DNA from: a bacterium
GTDB taxonomy: Bacteria; Acidobacteriota; Thermoanaerobaculia; Multivoradales; JAHEKO01
NCBI GenBank assembly: GCA_024224155.1
Contig: JAAENP010000154.1
Coordinates: 124,001-188,000 of the forward strand
Reading direction: 5' to 3'
Length of the DNA stretch: 64,000 nucleotides
In this document: piece after piece, positions 24,365 to 32,389 of the stretch
Numbering within the stretch: position 1 is the stretch's first letter
Layout of the letters: each line of letters begins with the position of its first letter
The notes under the pieces: model-generated
What the model saw: the letters and a program-made list of their open reading frames with translations, nothing else
Told to the model about the DNA's origin: nothing
The model's database searches: none
Translations under genes and position numbers: made by a program

Positions 24365-26584
24365 CTAGGGACCGTAGAGCCGGGCGTAGTGCTCTCGGCT
24401 TTCGAGGACCTTCGCCAGATAGCCGCGCGTCTCCGCAAATCCGACCTTGGAGAAGTACTCCTCGGGCTCGCGGCTAAAGCAGTAGCTTCTCCATAGCGTG
24501 GCTTGGTTCTCGCCGGCGTTGTAGGCGGCAATCGCCGCGTACGGCTGGTCGGCGAAGCGCTCGCCGAGCTCGGCCAGGTAGGCGGCGCCGAGCGTAAGAG
24601 CGATCTCCGGCCGGTGCAGATCTTCGGCCGTCACGGTTTTCAAGCCGATCTTGTGTCCGAGCCGTTCGGCGGTCGGAAGAACGAACTGAGCCAGGCCTCG
24701 GGCCGCTGCCGCCGAGACCGCCTGAGTGTCGAAGCGGCTTTCTTCGCGCACGATCGCGGCCAGCAGGAAGGGGTCCGCGTCGAACTGCCTGCTGCGCTCC
24801 ATGATCAAGTCACGATAGTGGAGTGGGAACGCCGAGCGATGCAGGCTGGGGGGCAAGAGGTCGATGGGAACTTCGCCGACGGCTCTCTGATAGAGGATCT
24901 CGGCGATTCGCAGAGCCGAGCGCAGGCTGCCGGATTGCTCCAGAAGTCCAACCGCTGTCAGAGCCAGATCCGGTTCCTCGACCCTGAAGTGCTTGAGGAT
25001 GGCGGGTTCGCCCTCGTCCCAGAGACCCAGGCCGAGCAAGAGCTCTTCGGGTCGCTCCAGGCGCGCTTGCCAGATCGGCCAGTCCGGGGCGTCACGCAGC
25101 TGCACCTGTAGAAAAGAGCGTGCGGAGCTGCGCGACGAAAGACGTTGGGTCAATCGGCGGCGGGCGTCCACGGCGGACCGATCGTCGCCAGGCAGCAGAA
25201 GCATGGCGCCGGAGAGATCCGCCATGCTCGAGCCTTGGACGATGCGCCGGGCCAGAGCGTCGGACGCGGGCCCGAGCTCCGGCCGGCCGAGCCGCTTTCG
25301 AGCGGCCACCGCGAGTGGGTGATAGGGGTTGTCGCTCAGAATCTCGAGGTAGAGCTCGGCGGCTCGATCCCATTCGCTTTCGAGTTCCGCCAACCGGGCC
25401 GTCCAATAGATCGTGTCGGTTGACGGCTCTCGACGCGCCCGTCGGCCCCTGCGCAGCCATTCGCCGGCGCGCTCGGCCCGCTTGCGAACGATCTCCGAAC
25501 TAGCCATATAGACACTGGCCGTCTCGAACATCCTCGCCCAGCTACGCCTGGAAGCCAGGACCTCGTAGAGCTCGAGAGCCGGCTGCTCGGAGCCGCTGCG
25601 CCACTCGATTCTCAGGGCCGACAAAAGGGCGGCGTCGGCCCATCTGCCCTCGGTCTCCTCGAGGTACGCGCGACGGTAGCTCGAAGACGCCGCGGCCCAG
25701 TTGCCGCTGAGCTCATAGCATCGACCCTGCTGGTAGAGGGCGCGCGCCTTGGTGTCGAGCTTGGTTGCGCTTGCCACCACCTTGCCGAACTCGCTCGCGG
25801 CGAGCAGGTACTCCTCGCGCCAAAAATGACTTCGCGCCAGGGCGTATCTGGCGTCGGGGTCCTCACCCTCCAGGCCCGCCAGTCCGGCTCTCAGATAGGG
25901 GACGGACATGTCGAACCGACGATGGGCGTGGAAGGCCTGGCCCAGGAGGAGCGAGATCTCCGGGGCCACGCTGCCTCCCACGAGCTGACTCAATCGATCG
26001 GCCGCCAGACGGGCCGCCTCGTCGTCGATGGCGCGCTCGAGAACTGCTTGGAGCCGCTCGAGAGCCGGCTGCCGGCGGCCCACGAGGAGATCGCAATTGG
26101 CCTTGGTGACCTGGATTCTGCGGTTCGGTCTCTGCTCGAGCCGCCAGCGGTCGGAGTTGGTGAGGAGACGGCAATCGGCGCCGTTCTCGATGGCCTCGGC
26201 CAGCATTTGAACTGCCGGTCGAACGAGTCGCTTCGGCGGCTTGGCCGCGAGCAGACGAGCCAGGAGCCCGGCCGACACCTCCGGGTGCCCGCGCTTTTCC
26301 TGGTTCAGCGCGAGTCGAAACAGGCTGTAGGGGGCCAGCGGCATTGCGCTGGTCAGGGACCGGGCAAAGGCATCCTGGGCCGCGCGATCTCGGCCCAGAA
26401 GCTCCAGGAGATGGCCGTGCAGATAGTCGAATCCGAGCGGGCGAACTTCGGCTTCGCGTTCTGAAATGCTGGTCTCGATGACTTCCAGCGCCGCCTGTGG
26501 TCGGCCTTCGAGCTGATACTGGGCCACCTGCAGACGAAGGTCCGCCGGTGTTGCCAGCAGGAGCAGAGTCGCGGCCCAGAGCAT
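24365..26584 (-). CDS. Soluble lytic murein transglycosylase with TPR-like superhelix
   Basis: Periplasmic enzyme cleaving the MurNAc-GlcNAc bond of peptidoglycan with 1,6-anhydro product. A short signal segment (1-14) is followed by about 550 residues of TPR-like helical repeats (WAAASSSYRRAYLEETEGRW and others). The SLT domain lies at about 595-720, with the catalytic Glu in AIVREESRFDTQAVS (near 613) and the downstream ARGLAQFVLPTA and AIAAYNAGE motifs. Architecture as in Slt70. Last gene of prmC-murA-HIT-slt; its ATG follows the HIT stop by 14 bp. Confidence 0.9.
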   Translation of the reverse strand: MLWAATLLLLATPADLRLQVAQYQLEGRPQAALEVIETSISEREAEVRPLGFDYLHGHLLELLGRDRAAQDAFARSLTSAMPLAPYSLFRLALNQEKRGHPEVSAGLLARLLAAKPPKRLVRPAVQMLAEAIENGADCRLLTNSDRWRLEQRPNRRIQVTKANCDLLVGRRQPALERLQAVLERAIDDEAARLAADRLSQLVGGSVAPEISLLLGQAFHAHRRFDMSVPYLRAGLAGLEGEDPDARYALARSHFWREEYLLAASEFGKVVASATKLDTKARALYQQGRCYELSGNWAAASSSYRRAYLEETEGRWADAALLSALRIEWRSGSEQPALELYEVLASRRSWARMFETASVYMASSEIVRKRAERAGEWLRRGRRARREPSTDTIYWTARLAELESEWDRAAELYLEILSDNPYHPLAVAARKRLGRPELGPASDALARRIVQGSSMADLSGAMLLLPGDDRSAVDARRRLTQRLSSRSSARSFLQVQLRDAPDWPIWQARLERPEELLLGLGLWDEGEPAILKHFRVEEPDLALTAVGLLEQSGSLRSALRIAEILYQRAVGEVPIDLLPPSLHRSAFPLHYRDLIMERSRQFDADPFLLAAIVREESRFDTQAVSAAAARGLAQFVLPTAERLGHKIGLKTVTAEDLHRPEIALTLGAAYLAELGERFADQPYAAIAAYNAGENQATLWRSYCFSREPEEYFSKVGFAETRGYLAKVLESREHYARLYGP

Positions 26585-26598
26585 CGGCTCGAAGCCAA

Positions 26599-26946
26599 TC
26601 AGCCCGGGGGCCAGGTGAACTTACGGCCGCCGAGAAGGTGCAGGTGAATGTGGAAGACTGACTGGCCGGCCTCCGCGAGACAGTTCGTGACCAGGCGAAA
26701 GCCCTTGGCGTCCAGACCGAGCTCGCGCGCGATCTCGACGGCGCGAGACTGAAGCGATCCCAGCAGCTCCGATTCATCCGGGGACGTATCGAGCAGAGTC
26801 GAGATGTGTCGGCGCGGGATGAGCAAAACGTGCACCGGGGCCTGGGGCTCGAGGTCGTGGAACGCGACGATGGCATCGTCTTCGTAGACCTTGTTGGCGG
26901 GGATGTCTCCAGACGCGATCCGGCAAAAAATGCAGTCCTGGCTCAT
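26599..26946 (-). CDS. HIT-family nucleotide hydrolase (HinT-like)
   Basis: Purine nucleotide phosphoramidase type. A 115-residue protein with the histidine triad HIHLH at 99-103 and the typical start CIFCRIASGDIPANKVYED. Two cysteines (Cys5, Cys8) with the CxxC spacing are a possible zinc site, as in many HinT proteins. A complete single domain. Sits between murA (24 bp) and slt (14 bp) in one operon, with no clear link to wall synthesis. Confidence 0.92.
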   Translation of the reverse strand: MSQDCIFCRIASGDIPANKVYEDDAIVAFHDLEPQAPVHVLLIPRRHISTLLDTSPDESELLGSLQSRAVEIARELGLDAKGFRLVTNCLAEAGQSVFHIHLHLLGGRKFTWPPG

Positions 26947-26970
26947 GAATGGCTCCTCCGGGTGCGTGTG

Positions 26971-28254
26971 CTAGGAGGTTCGTTCGACGCGACGCTCGGT
27001 GCCGAGGAGGTGCAATTTCAGTTCCATTGGCTCGTAGCCGCGATCGAGGTGATAGATCCGGTCGATTACGGATTCACCTTCGGCGGCGAGAGCCGCCAGG
27101 ACCAAGCAGGCCGAGGCCCGAAGGTCGGTCGCCATGACCTTGGCGCCGGTCAGCTGCACCGGGCCCTTGATCCGCGCCACATTACCGTCGACTTCGATCT
27201 CGGCGCCCATTCGGCGAAGCTCCGGCACGTGCTGAAAGCGGTTCTCGAAGACGGTCTCACAGACCGTCGAGGGACCCGTGGCCTGGGTCATCAAAGCCAG
27301 GTACTGGGCTTGCAGGTCGGTCGGGAAGCCGGGGTGGGGGGCGGTGACGATGTTTCGGGGTCGGAGCTCCGCGGTCCGGGCCACCGTTACCGCACGGTCG
27401 CCGATCTCGACCTCGCAGCCACATTCCGTCAGTTGCTCTAGCAGCGGCGCCAGATCGGCAGCTATCGCGTCTCGAACCGAGACTCTTCCCGCGGTCATCG
27501 CGGCCCCGATCAAGTAGGTGCCGACTTCGATGCGGTCCGCGAGAATCGTGTGTCGAGCGCCTGAAAGCGACTCGACGCCCTCGATTTCGATCGTGCTCTC
27601 TCCGGCCCCCGAGATCTGTGCTCCCATCTTGGTGAGGAGCTGGCCCAAGTCGCGGATCTCGGGCTCCTGGGCGCAGTTCTCGAGGATCGTGGTGCCCTCG
27701 GCGAGGGTCGCCGCCATCAGTAGGTTCTCGGTTCCGCCGACGGTCGGCGAATTGAAACGAACTCGGGCGCCCCGCAGTCGTCCCGGGCCGCCCGATCGGT
27801 TCGATCGAGTGCGGGCGGTGACATAGCCATGATCGAGCGTGATCTCGGCGCCGAGAGCTTCGAGGCCCGCTAAGTGTTGGTCTATGGGGCGGGAACCGAT
27901 GGCGCAACCACCGGGGAGAGAAACCCGAGCGTGCCCCAGCCGGGCCACCAGCGGTCCGAGCACCAGAACACTGGCGCGCATTGTCTTGACCAGATCGTAG
28001 GGCGCGTCGTCGAGCTCGGAAGGAACCACGTGACGCAGCTCGAGCACTCCCTCCGAGAGCGAGCTTTCGACGCCCAGATGCTCGAGGAGCTTGCGCATGG
28101 TTCGCAGATCCTGCACTCCAGGGACGCGGGAGAGGGCGACCGTCTCCTCGGTGAGCAGGCTCGCGGCCAGCGCCGGCAGCGCGGCGTTCTTGGCGCCGGC
28201 GGCCTGGATCTCGCCCTCGAGCCGGCATGGCCCCACGATGCGAAGCTTGTCCAC
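26971..28254 (-). CDS. murA: UDP-N-acetylglucosamine 1-carboxyvinyltransferase
   Basis: First committed step of peptidoglycan synthesis: transfers enolpyruvyl from PEP to UDP-GlcNAc in the cytoplasm. Conserved Lys22-Asn23 in AGAKNAALP and the catalytic Cys117 in [13 protein letters not shown]. Because Cys117 is present, the enzyme should be fosfomycin-sensitive in principle. 427 residues, full length with both domains. ATG 28254 is 2 bp after the prmC stop, so coupled translation is likely. Downstream comes the HIT gene. Confidence 0.95.
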   Translation of the reverse strand: MDKLRIVGPCRLEGEIQAAGAKNAALPALAASLLTEETVALSRVPGVQDLRTMRKLLEHLGVESSLSEGVLELRHVVPSELDDAPYDLVKTMRASVLVLGPLVARLGHARVSLPGGCAIGSRPIDQHLAGLEALGAEITLDHGYVTARTRSNRSGGPGRLRGARVRFNSPTVGGTENLLMAATLAEGTTILENCAQEPEIRDLGQLLTKMGAQISGAGESTIEIEGVESLSGARHTILADRIEVGTYLIGAAMTAGRVSVRDAIAADLAPLLEQLTECGCEVEIGDRAVTVARTAELRPRNIVTAPHPGFPTDLQAQYLALMTQATGPSTVCETVFENRFQHVPELRRMGAEIEVDGNVARIKGPVQLTGAKVMATDLRASACLVLAALAAEGESVIDRIYHLDRGYEPMELKLHLLGTERRVERTS

Positions 28255-28256
28255 CT

Positions 28257-29093
28257 CTATTCCCGGCGCGCGACCACCACGCGCGGGATTCCCTGGTAGT
28301 CGTCGACGATGCGCTCCAGCACAAAGGCCGAGGCGTCGAGAATCTTCTCGGCTCGCCGGCTCTGAAGATGGCCGATCTCGAACAGGAGAAATGCCCCGGA
28401 GGGCAATCCGGCGAGCTCCGTGGCCAGTCTGCGAATCAAGGAGTCGGCGTCGCCCGAAGGAAACAGCGCCTGGTGGGGTTCGAAGCCACGCACTTCGATG
28501 GACATCGCTGCCGCCTCCTCGCGCCCGACGTAGGGCGGATTCGAGACCACGAGATCGAAGTCATCCAAAGCCGTCGAGCCGGCCAGATCCGCCGCCATCG
28601 GCCGGACGCTCGAAGCTCCCAGGTCTTGGGCGTTCCTGGCGGCCAGGACCAGAGCGGCGACCGACGCGTCGACGGCCGTGACCGACGAGCCGGCGAGCTC
28701 GAGCGCCAAGGTAATCGCGATACAGCCCGATCCGGTGCCCAGATCCAGAATCCTCGGTCTTGCGCCCAGCGGTAGCGCCAGCGCGGTCTCGATCAGATGC
28801 TCGGTCTCGGGCCTGGGGATCAGAACACGTGAGTCGACGCGGAAGGTGCGGCCGTAGAACTCGCGCCGGCCGAGTAGGTAGGCGACGGGCTCGCCGCGTA
28901 GCCTGCGGTCGAGGAGGTCACGAAACGCCTCCTCGGCCTCGGTGTTCACGTCGTCCTCCCAGCGAGCCAGGATTTGCGCCTCGGTCAGGTCGAGGACGTG
29001 CCCGAGAAGAAGATAGGCTTCGCGCCGGGAAACTTCGAAGGGAGCTTCCGCGAGTCGCTTGCGGCCCCTTTCAACGAGCGCGCCGATCATCAC
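28257..29093 (-). CDS. prmC: Peptide chain release factor N5-glutamine methyltransferase
   Basis: Methylates the glutamine of the GGQ motif in RF1/RF2. Contains the substrate-contact motif NPPY at 185-188, the AdoMet site LDLGTGSG at 117-124 and the N-terminal helical domain (1-85). 278 residues. Start ATG 29093 has AGGTG upstream; the next Met at residue 2 is also possible. prfA lies 1.75 kb upstream on the same strand, separated by a cytochrome gene and an opposite-strand gene, so the usual prfA-prmC pair is interrupted here. Confidence 0.94.
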   Translation of the reverse strand: MMIGALVERGRKRLAEAPFEVSRREAYLLLGHVLDLTEAQILARWEDDVNTEAEEAFRDLLDRRLRGEPVAYLLGRREFYGRTFRVDSRVLIPRPETEHLIETALALPLGARPRILDLGTGSGCIAITLALELAGSSVTAVDASVAALVLAARNAQDLGASSVRPMAADLAGSTALDDFDLVVSNPPYVGREEAAAMSIEVRGFEPHQALFPSGDADSLIRRLATELAGLPSGAFLLFEIGHLQSRRAEKILDASAFVLERIVDDYQGIPRVVVARRE

Positions 29094-29198
29094 CTGGGAA
29101 GTCTACCGTGGCACCTGTGCCCACGGGAGGGGGCGGCACGGTATTCCGGTCCCGGATTCAGGGCCGCGCCGGCCCGAGAGGTTCGTGCAGCGATCCGG

Positions 29199-29675
29199 CT
29201 AGCGGTCCTCGGCCTCTTCCTCTTTCGGAGCCTGCTGGATCGTCTCTACGTAGAGCACGAGCTCGCGAATCTTGCGGGCCGCGCGGTCCTCACCGGCCTC
29301 GTCGGGTGAGGCCGGACTCGCCACGAGCGAGGTCTGAAAAACTTCTCCCCACACCGGCATGTCGCGGCTGCCGTGCGCCCGCACTTCCTTGCGGCCGTCG
29401 ACGTACTCTGCCAATTCCTCGCCGGGGTACTCGCCGTCGTTCTCGATCGTCAGCATGCGCAGGTCTTTGGGCGCAACCTTCAGCATTCGCGCAACCGGCC
29501 CGGTCCCATCGGCTTTCTCGCCATGGCAGCTGGCACAGTATCTATTGAAGGTCACGCGACCCTTCGCCGCCATGAATCCCTTGTTCTCGACTTCCTGTTC
29601 GCCCAGCGCCGGAAGTGTCGATATGGCGGTGACGATTGCAGCCACCGTCAGAATGACTGGTGAGATTCGTTTCAT
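29199..29675 (-). CDS. Exported class I c-type cytochrome
   Basis: A 158-residue periplasmic monoheme cytochrome. Signal peptide at about 1-27. Heme motif CASCH at 47-51 and probable axial Met106 in SRDMPVWG. Fold length and the final helix LVLYVETIQQ fit a class I cytochrome c, with an extra acidic tail (PKEEEAEDR). ATG 29675 has a strong GGAGG 7 bp upstream; the open frame before it is not conserved. Electron partners are not encoded nearby. An inverted repeat lies just upstream. Confidence 0.9.
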   Translation of the reverse strand: MKRISPVILTVAAIVTAISTLPALGEQEVENKGFMAAKGRVTFNRYCASCHGEKADGTGPVARMLKVAPKDLRMLTIENDGEYPGEELAEYVDGRKEVRAHGSRDMPVWGEVFQTSLVASPASPDEAGEDRAARKIRELVLYVETIQQAPKEEEAEDR

Positions 29676-29691
29676 GGCCCCTCCGTGTTCC

Positions 29692-29708
29692 GAGGAGAAC
29701 TTCTCCTC
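29692..29708. promoter_or_regulatory. 8+8 bp inverted repeat before the cytochrome c gene
   Basis: GAGGAGAA and TTCTCCTC are exact reverse complements around one C, 17 bp upstream of the cytochrome start and just before its ribosome-binding site. It could be a repressor operator or a small mRNA hairpin that controls access to the SD. Confidence 0.45.
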
Positions 29709-29847
29709 ATGGATCATCCTGTGGATATCTAGACTATGGTACAACGCCCGCGAAGGCAGGAGTGCCTCCCACCCGATCGTAGGGGGCTATCGGGGACCTC
29801 TCGGTGGGAGCCTCTTTCAGCGGATGATCTCGACGTAGACTGCGTCA

Positions 29848-30594
29848 ATGACGGAGTCTTCGGAAGCCGGCAGGGTATGGGCGACGGCGCTCGCGGTGGT
29901 GGCGGTGGTCGCTCTGTTGGCCGGCGTCTACTTCGTCCATTCGTTGCTCAGCCTGCCGGGGCGAGTGGTCGAAGCCGGCCGAGAGGTCGCGGACGATCTC
30001 CGTGACCTGGCGGCCGCATTTCATCAGGGGAAAGTCGAGACGGCCTTCGTCAATCACGCGACCGAGCTCTCGGGAGGCAACAAGCTGCAGGTCGCCGAGC
30101 TCAGCCAGGTCGAGATCTACACTCGCACCGAGTCGAGCAGCGTCCTGTGGGGCACCCTCCAGCTTCCGGATGTGGTCGTCGAGGCCCGAGTTCCGGTCGA
30201 GTACGTCTACTACCTGGATCTCTCGGACGACTGGCTCTTCGAGCTCGAGGACAATCGGCTGAGGGTCAGGGCACCGCGCCTCGAGTTCAACACGCCGGCG
30301 CTGGATGTCTCTCGGCTCGAGTACGACGTCCGAGCTGCCAGTATCCTGCGCGACGAGGATGCGGCCATCACTGCGCTGCAGTCGGGCCTGACCCAGCTGT
30401 CGCGCGAACGGGCCCGACGGCAGATCGGTCTGGTGCGGGAGACGGCGCGCCGGCAGGTCGAAGAGTTCGTCGCCAGCTGGCTCGGCGCCGCCTTTGATAG
30501 CGGCGAGGCCTACGCCATCGACGTTGTTTTCGAAGGTGAGCCGGTGCCCGGTGAAGGCGCGACGCTCAGGAGTGTCTTGGAGGGCGACGGCTAG
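29848..30594 (+). CDS. Single-pass membrane protein, possible DUF4230-like domain
   Basis: Predicted 248 residues with one N-terminal transmembrane helix (about 11-34). A beta-rich region at about 80-160 follows (KLQVAELSQVEIYTRTES ... VEYVYYLDLSDDWLFELEDNRLRVRAPRLEF), reminiscent of DUF4230 proteins. A long charged helix at about 175-225 (LSRERARRQIGLVRETARRQVEEF) is probably a coiled coil. Predicted to face the periplasm. No catalytic motif recognised. Divergent from the cytochrome gene, with 172 bp between them. Confidence 0.6.
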   Translation: MTESSEAGRVWATALAVVAVVALLAGVYFVHSLLSLPGRVVEAGREVADDLRDLAAAFHQGKVETAFVNHATELSGGNKLQVAELSQVEIYTRTESSSVLWGTLQLPDVVVEARVPVEYVYYLDLSDDWLFELEDNRLRVRAPRLEFNTPALDVSRLEYDVRAASILRDEDAAITALQSGLTQLSRERARRQIGLVRETARRQVEEFVASWLGAAFDSGEAYAIDVVFEGEPVPGEGATLRSVLEGDG

Positions 30595-30843
30595 AGAGCT
30601 TTCCTTGGTTTTGCGCTACGAAGCCGACTGGGCAGTGCACCCGTCCAGGGGCCGGCTCGAGCTGGGAGGACTGCGAGGGGGCGGGCTCTCGCCTGCGCGC
30701 CGCTGCGCGCAAACCGTCAGCGACCTCCGATTCGATCTCTCGAGCGCTTGCGGCGAGCCCCCTGGTCCGGGTGCCTGCCCAGCCGGCTTGTCACGAACGC
30801 ATGGCGGGGGACTCAGTAGGGGAGAAACGACGAGGTCGCTTTC

Positions 30844-31926
30844 TCAGCTCCGCGCCTCGGCGGCTTCGCGCATCTGGACCGCCTGAAAGTGCGTGGTCAA
30901 GGGGTCGATCAGAGCGTCGAGCTCGCCCTCCAGGACCGCCGGCAGCTTGTGCAGCGTCAGTCCGATCCGGTGATCGGTGATCCGGTTCTGGGGAAAGTTG
31001 TAGGTCCGGATCTTCTCGGATCGGTCGCCCGAGCCGACCATCTTGCGGCGCTCGGCGGTGAGCTCCGAGTCGGCCTTCTCGCGCTCGATCTCGAGCAGCC
31101 TCGATTTCAGAACGCGCATCGCTTTGGCCCGGTTCTTGATCTGGCTGCGTTCATCCTGGCAGCTCACCACGAGTCCGGTCGGCTCGTGGGTGATCCGCAC
31201 GGCCGAGTAGGTCGTGTTGACGCCCTGGCCTCCGGGGCCGGATGAGCAGAAACGGTCGATGCGGAGGTCCTTCTCGTCGATCTGGATCTCGACGTCCTCG
31301 GCCTCGGGCAGCACCGCGACGGTGACCGCCGAGGTGTGAATCCGGCCCGAAGCCTCGGTTTCGGGCACGCGCTGAACCCGGTGCACGCCGGCCTCGTACT
31401 TGAGCCTGCTGTAGGCGCCTCGGCCTTCGACGATTGCCGAGACCTCCTTGATTCCGCGAATGCCGGATTCGGAGAGATCGATGATCTCTACGCGCCACTT
31501 CTGATTCTCGGCAAAGCGACTGTACATCCGAAAGAGCTCGGCGGCGAAGAGGGAAGCTTCGTCGCCGCCGGTGCCGGCGCGTATCTCCAGAACCACGTTG
31601 CGCTCGTCGTTCGGATCCTTGCGGACGAGCTCGAGCGTCAACCGCTCTTCGAGTGCGGCGAGCTGGCTGGCGAGTTTCTCCTGCTCCTCGAAGGCCATTG
31701 CGTAGAGCTCGTCGTCCTTGTTGAGCGAGGCGAGGAGCTCGCGAGTCTCTTCGGCCTGGCCGCGGAGCTTGCGGAACTCGCCCAGCAGCTCGACGATCGT
31801 CGCAAGCTCGGCCAGCTTCTTGCTCGTCTCCCCGTAGGCCTTGGGATCGGCCAGCAGCTCCGGGCTGGCCAGTTTCTCGGCGAGCTCCGAGTGTTGGGCT
31901 TCGATGGCTTCCAGTTGTTCCAGCAT
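30844..31926 (-). CDS. prfA: Peptide chain release factor 1
   Basis: Recognises UAA and UAG stop codons and triggers release of the finished protein. GGQ motif in [10 protein letters not shown] at about 231-233; the RF1 tripeptide region reads [14 protein letters not shown], a PxT form. Long helical domain 1, RAGTGGDEA in the middle, C-terminal helices. 360 residues, full length. It lies 110 bp downstream of rpmE on the same strand, matching the common rpmE-prfA order; the 249-bp region after it (30595-30843) holds no gene I can support. Confidence 0.95.
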   Translation of the reverse strand: MLEQLEAIEAQHSELAEKLASPELLADPKAYGETSKKLAELATIVELLGEFRKLRGQAEETRELLASLNKDDELYAMAFEEQEKLASQLAALEERLTLELVRKDPNDERNVVLEIRAGTGGDEASLFAAELFRMYSRFAENQKWRVEIIDLSESGIRGIKEVSAIVEGRGAYSRLKYEAGVHRVQRVPETEASGRIHTSAVTVAVLPEAEDVEIQIDEKDLRIDRFCSSGPGGQGVNTTYSAVRITHEPTGLVVSCQDERSQIKNRAKAMRVLKSRLLEIEREKADSELTAERRKMVGSGDRSEKIRTYNFPQNRITDHRIGLTLHKLPAVLEGELDALIDPLTTHFQAVQMREAAEARS

Positions 31927-32036
31927 GGCCGTCTCTCAGGGTCTCAGTATCTCAAAGCAGTCAAACGCTTCCAATGCGGGCGCACTTCTCCGTTCCGGCG
32001 CCTAGCGGGCGCCGCCGCGAACGTCTCGGGAAGCGG

Positions 32037-32246
32037 CTAAGAAGAGGACTGCAGGCCGTAGCGGCGTTGGAAACGCTCGACGCGACCGGCCGAGTCGACC
32101 AGCTTCTGCTTGCCGGTGAAGAACGGATGGCAGGCGCTGCAGATCTCGAGCCTCAGCTCGGGGACCGTCGAATGAGTCTCGAAGGAATTCCCGCAGGCGC
32201 AAGTCACCGTAATGCGGTGGAGTTCGGGATGAAGGTCATTCTTCAT
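32037..32246 (-). CDS. rpmE: 50S ribosomal protein L31, zinc-binding type
   Basis: Part of the large ribosomal subunit. 69 residues with zinc ligands Cys16, Cys18, Cys36 and Cys39 (TCACGNSF ... [13 protein letters not shown]). Keeping all four cysteines marks the C+ form. Ends with the usual [15 protein letters not shown] lies 6 bp before ATG 32246. Probably transcribed with prfA from a promoter in the 143-bp gap upstream. Confidence 0.95.
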   Translation of the reverse strand: MKNDLHPELHRITVTCACGNSFETHSTVPELRLEICSACHPFFTGKQKLVDSAGRVERFQRRYGLQSSS

Positions 32247-32389
32247 GGGGATTCCTCGCCTAGATTGCCGTTCGAGGTGGAAAACGTCGGGATCGGGATG
32301 GATATTCCCGGCGCTTCGAGAGCCCGAGATGGTAGTTCATTTCGCACCGCCGCGCAAGTCGTCTCGGCCCACAGCCCTGCCGGTGCCGG

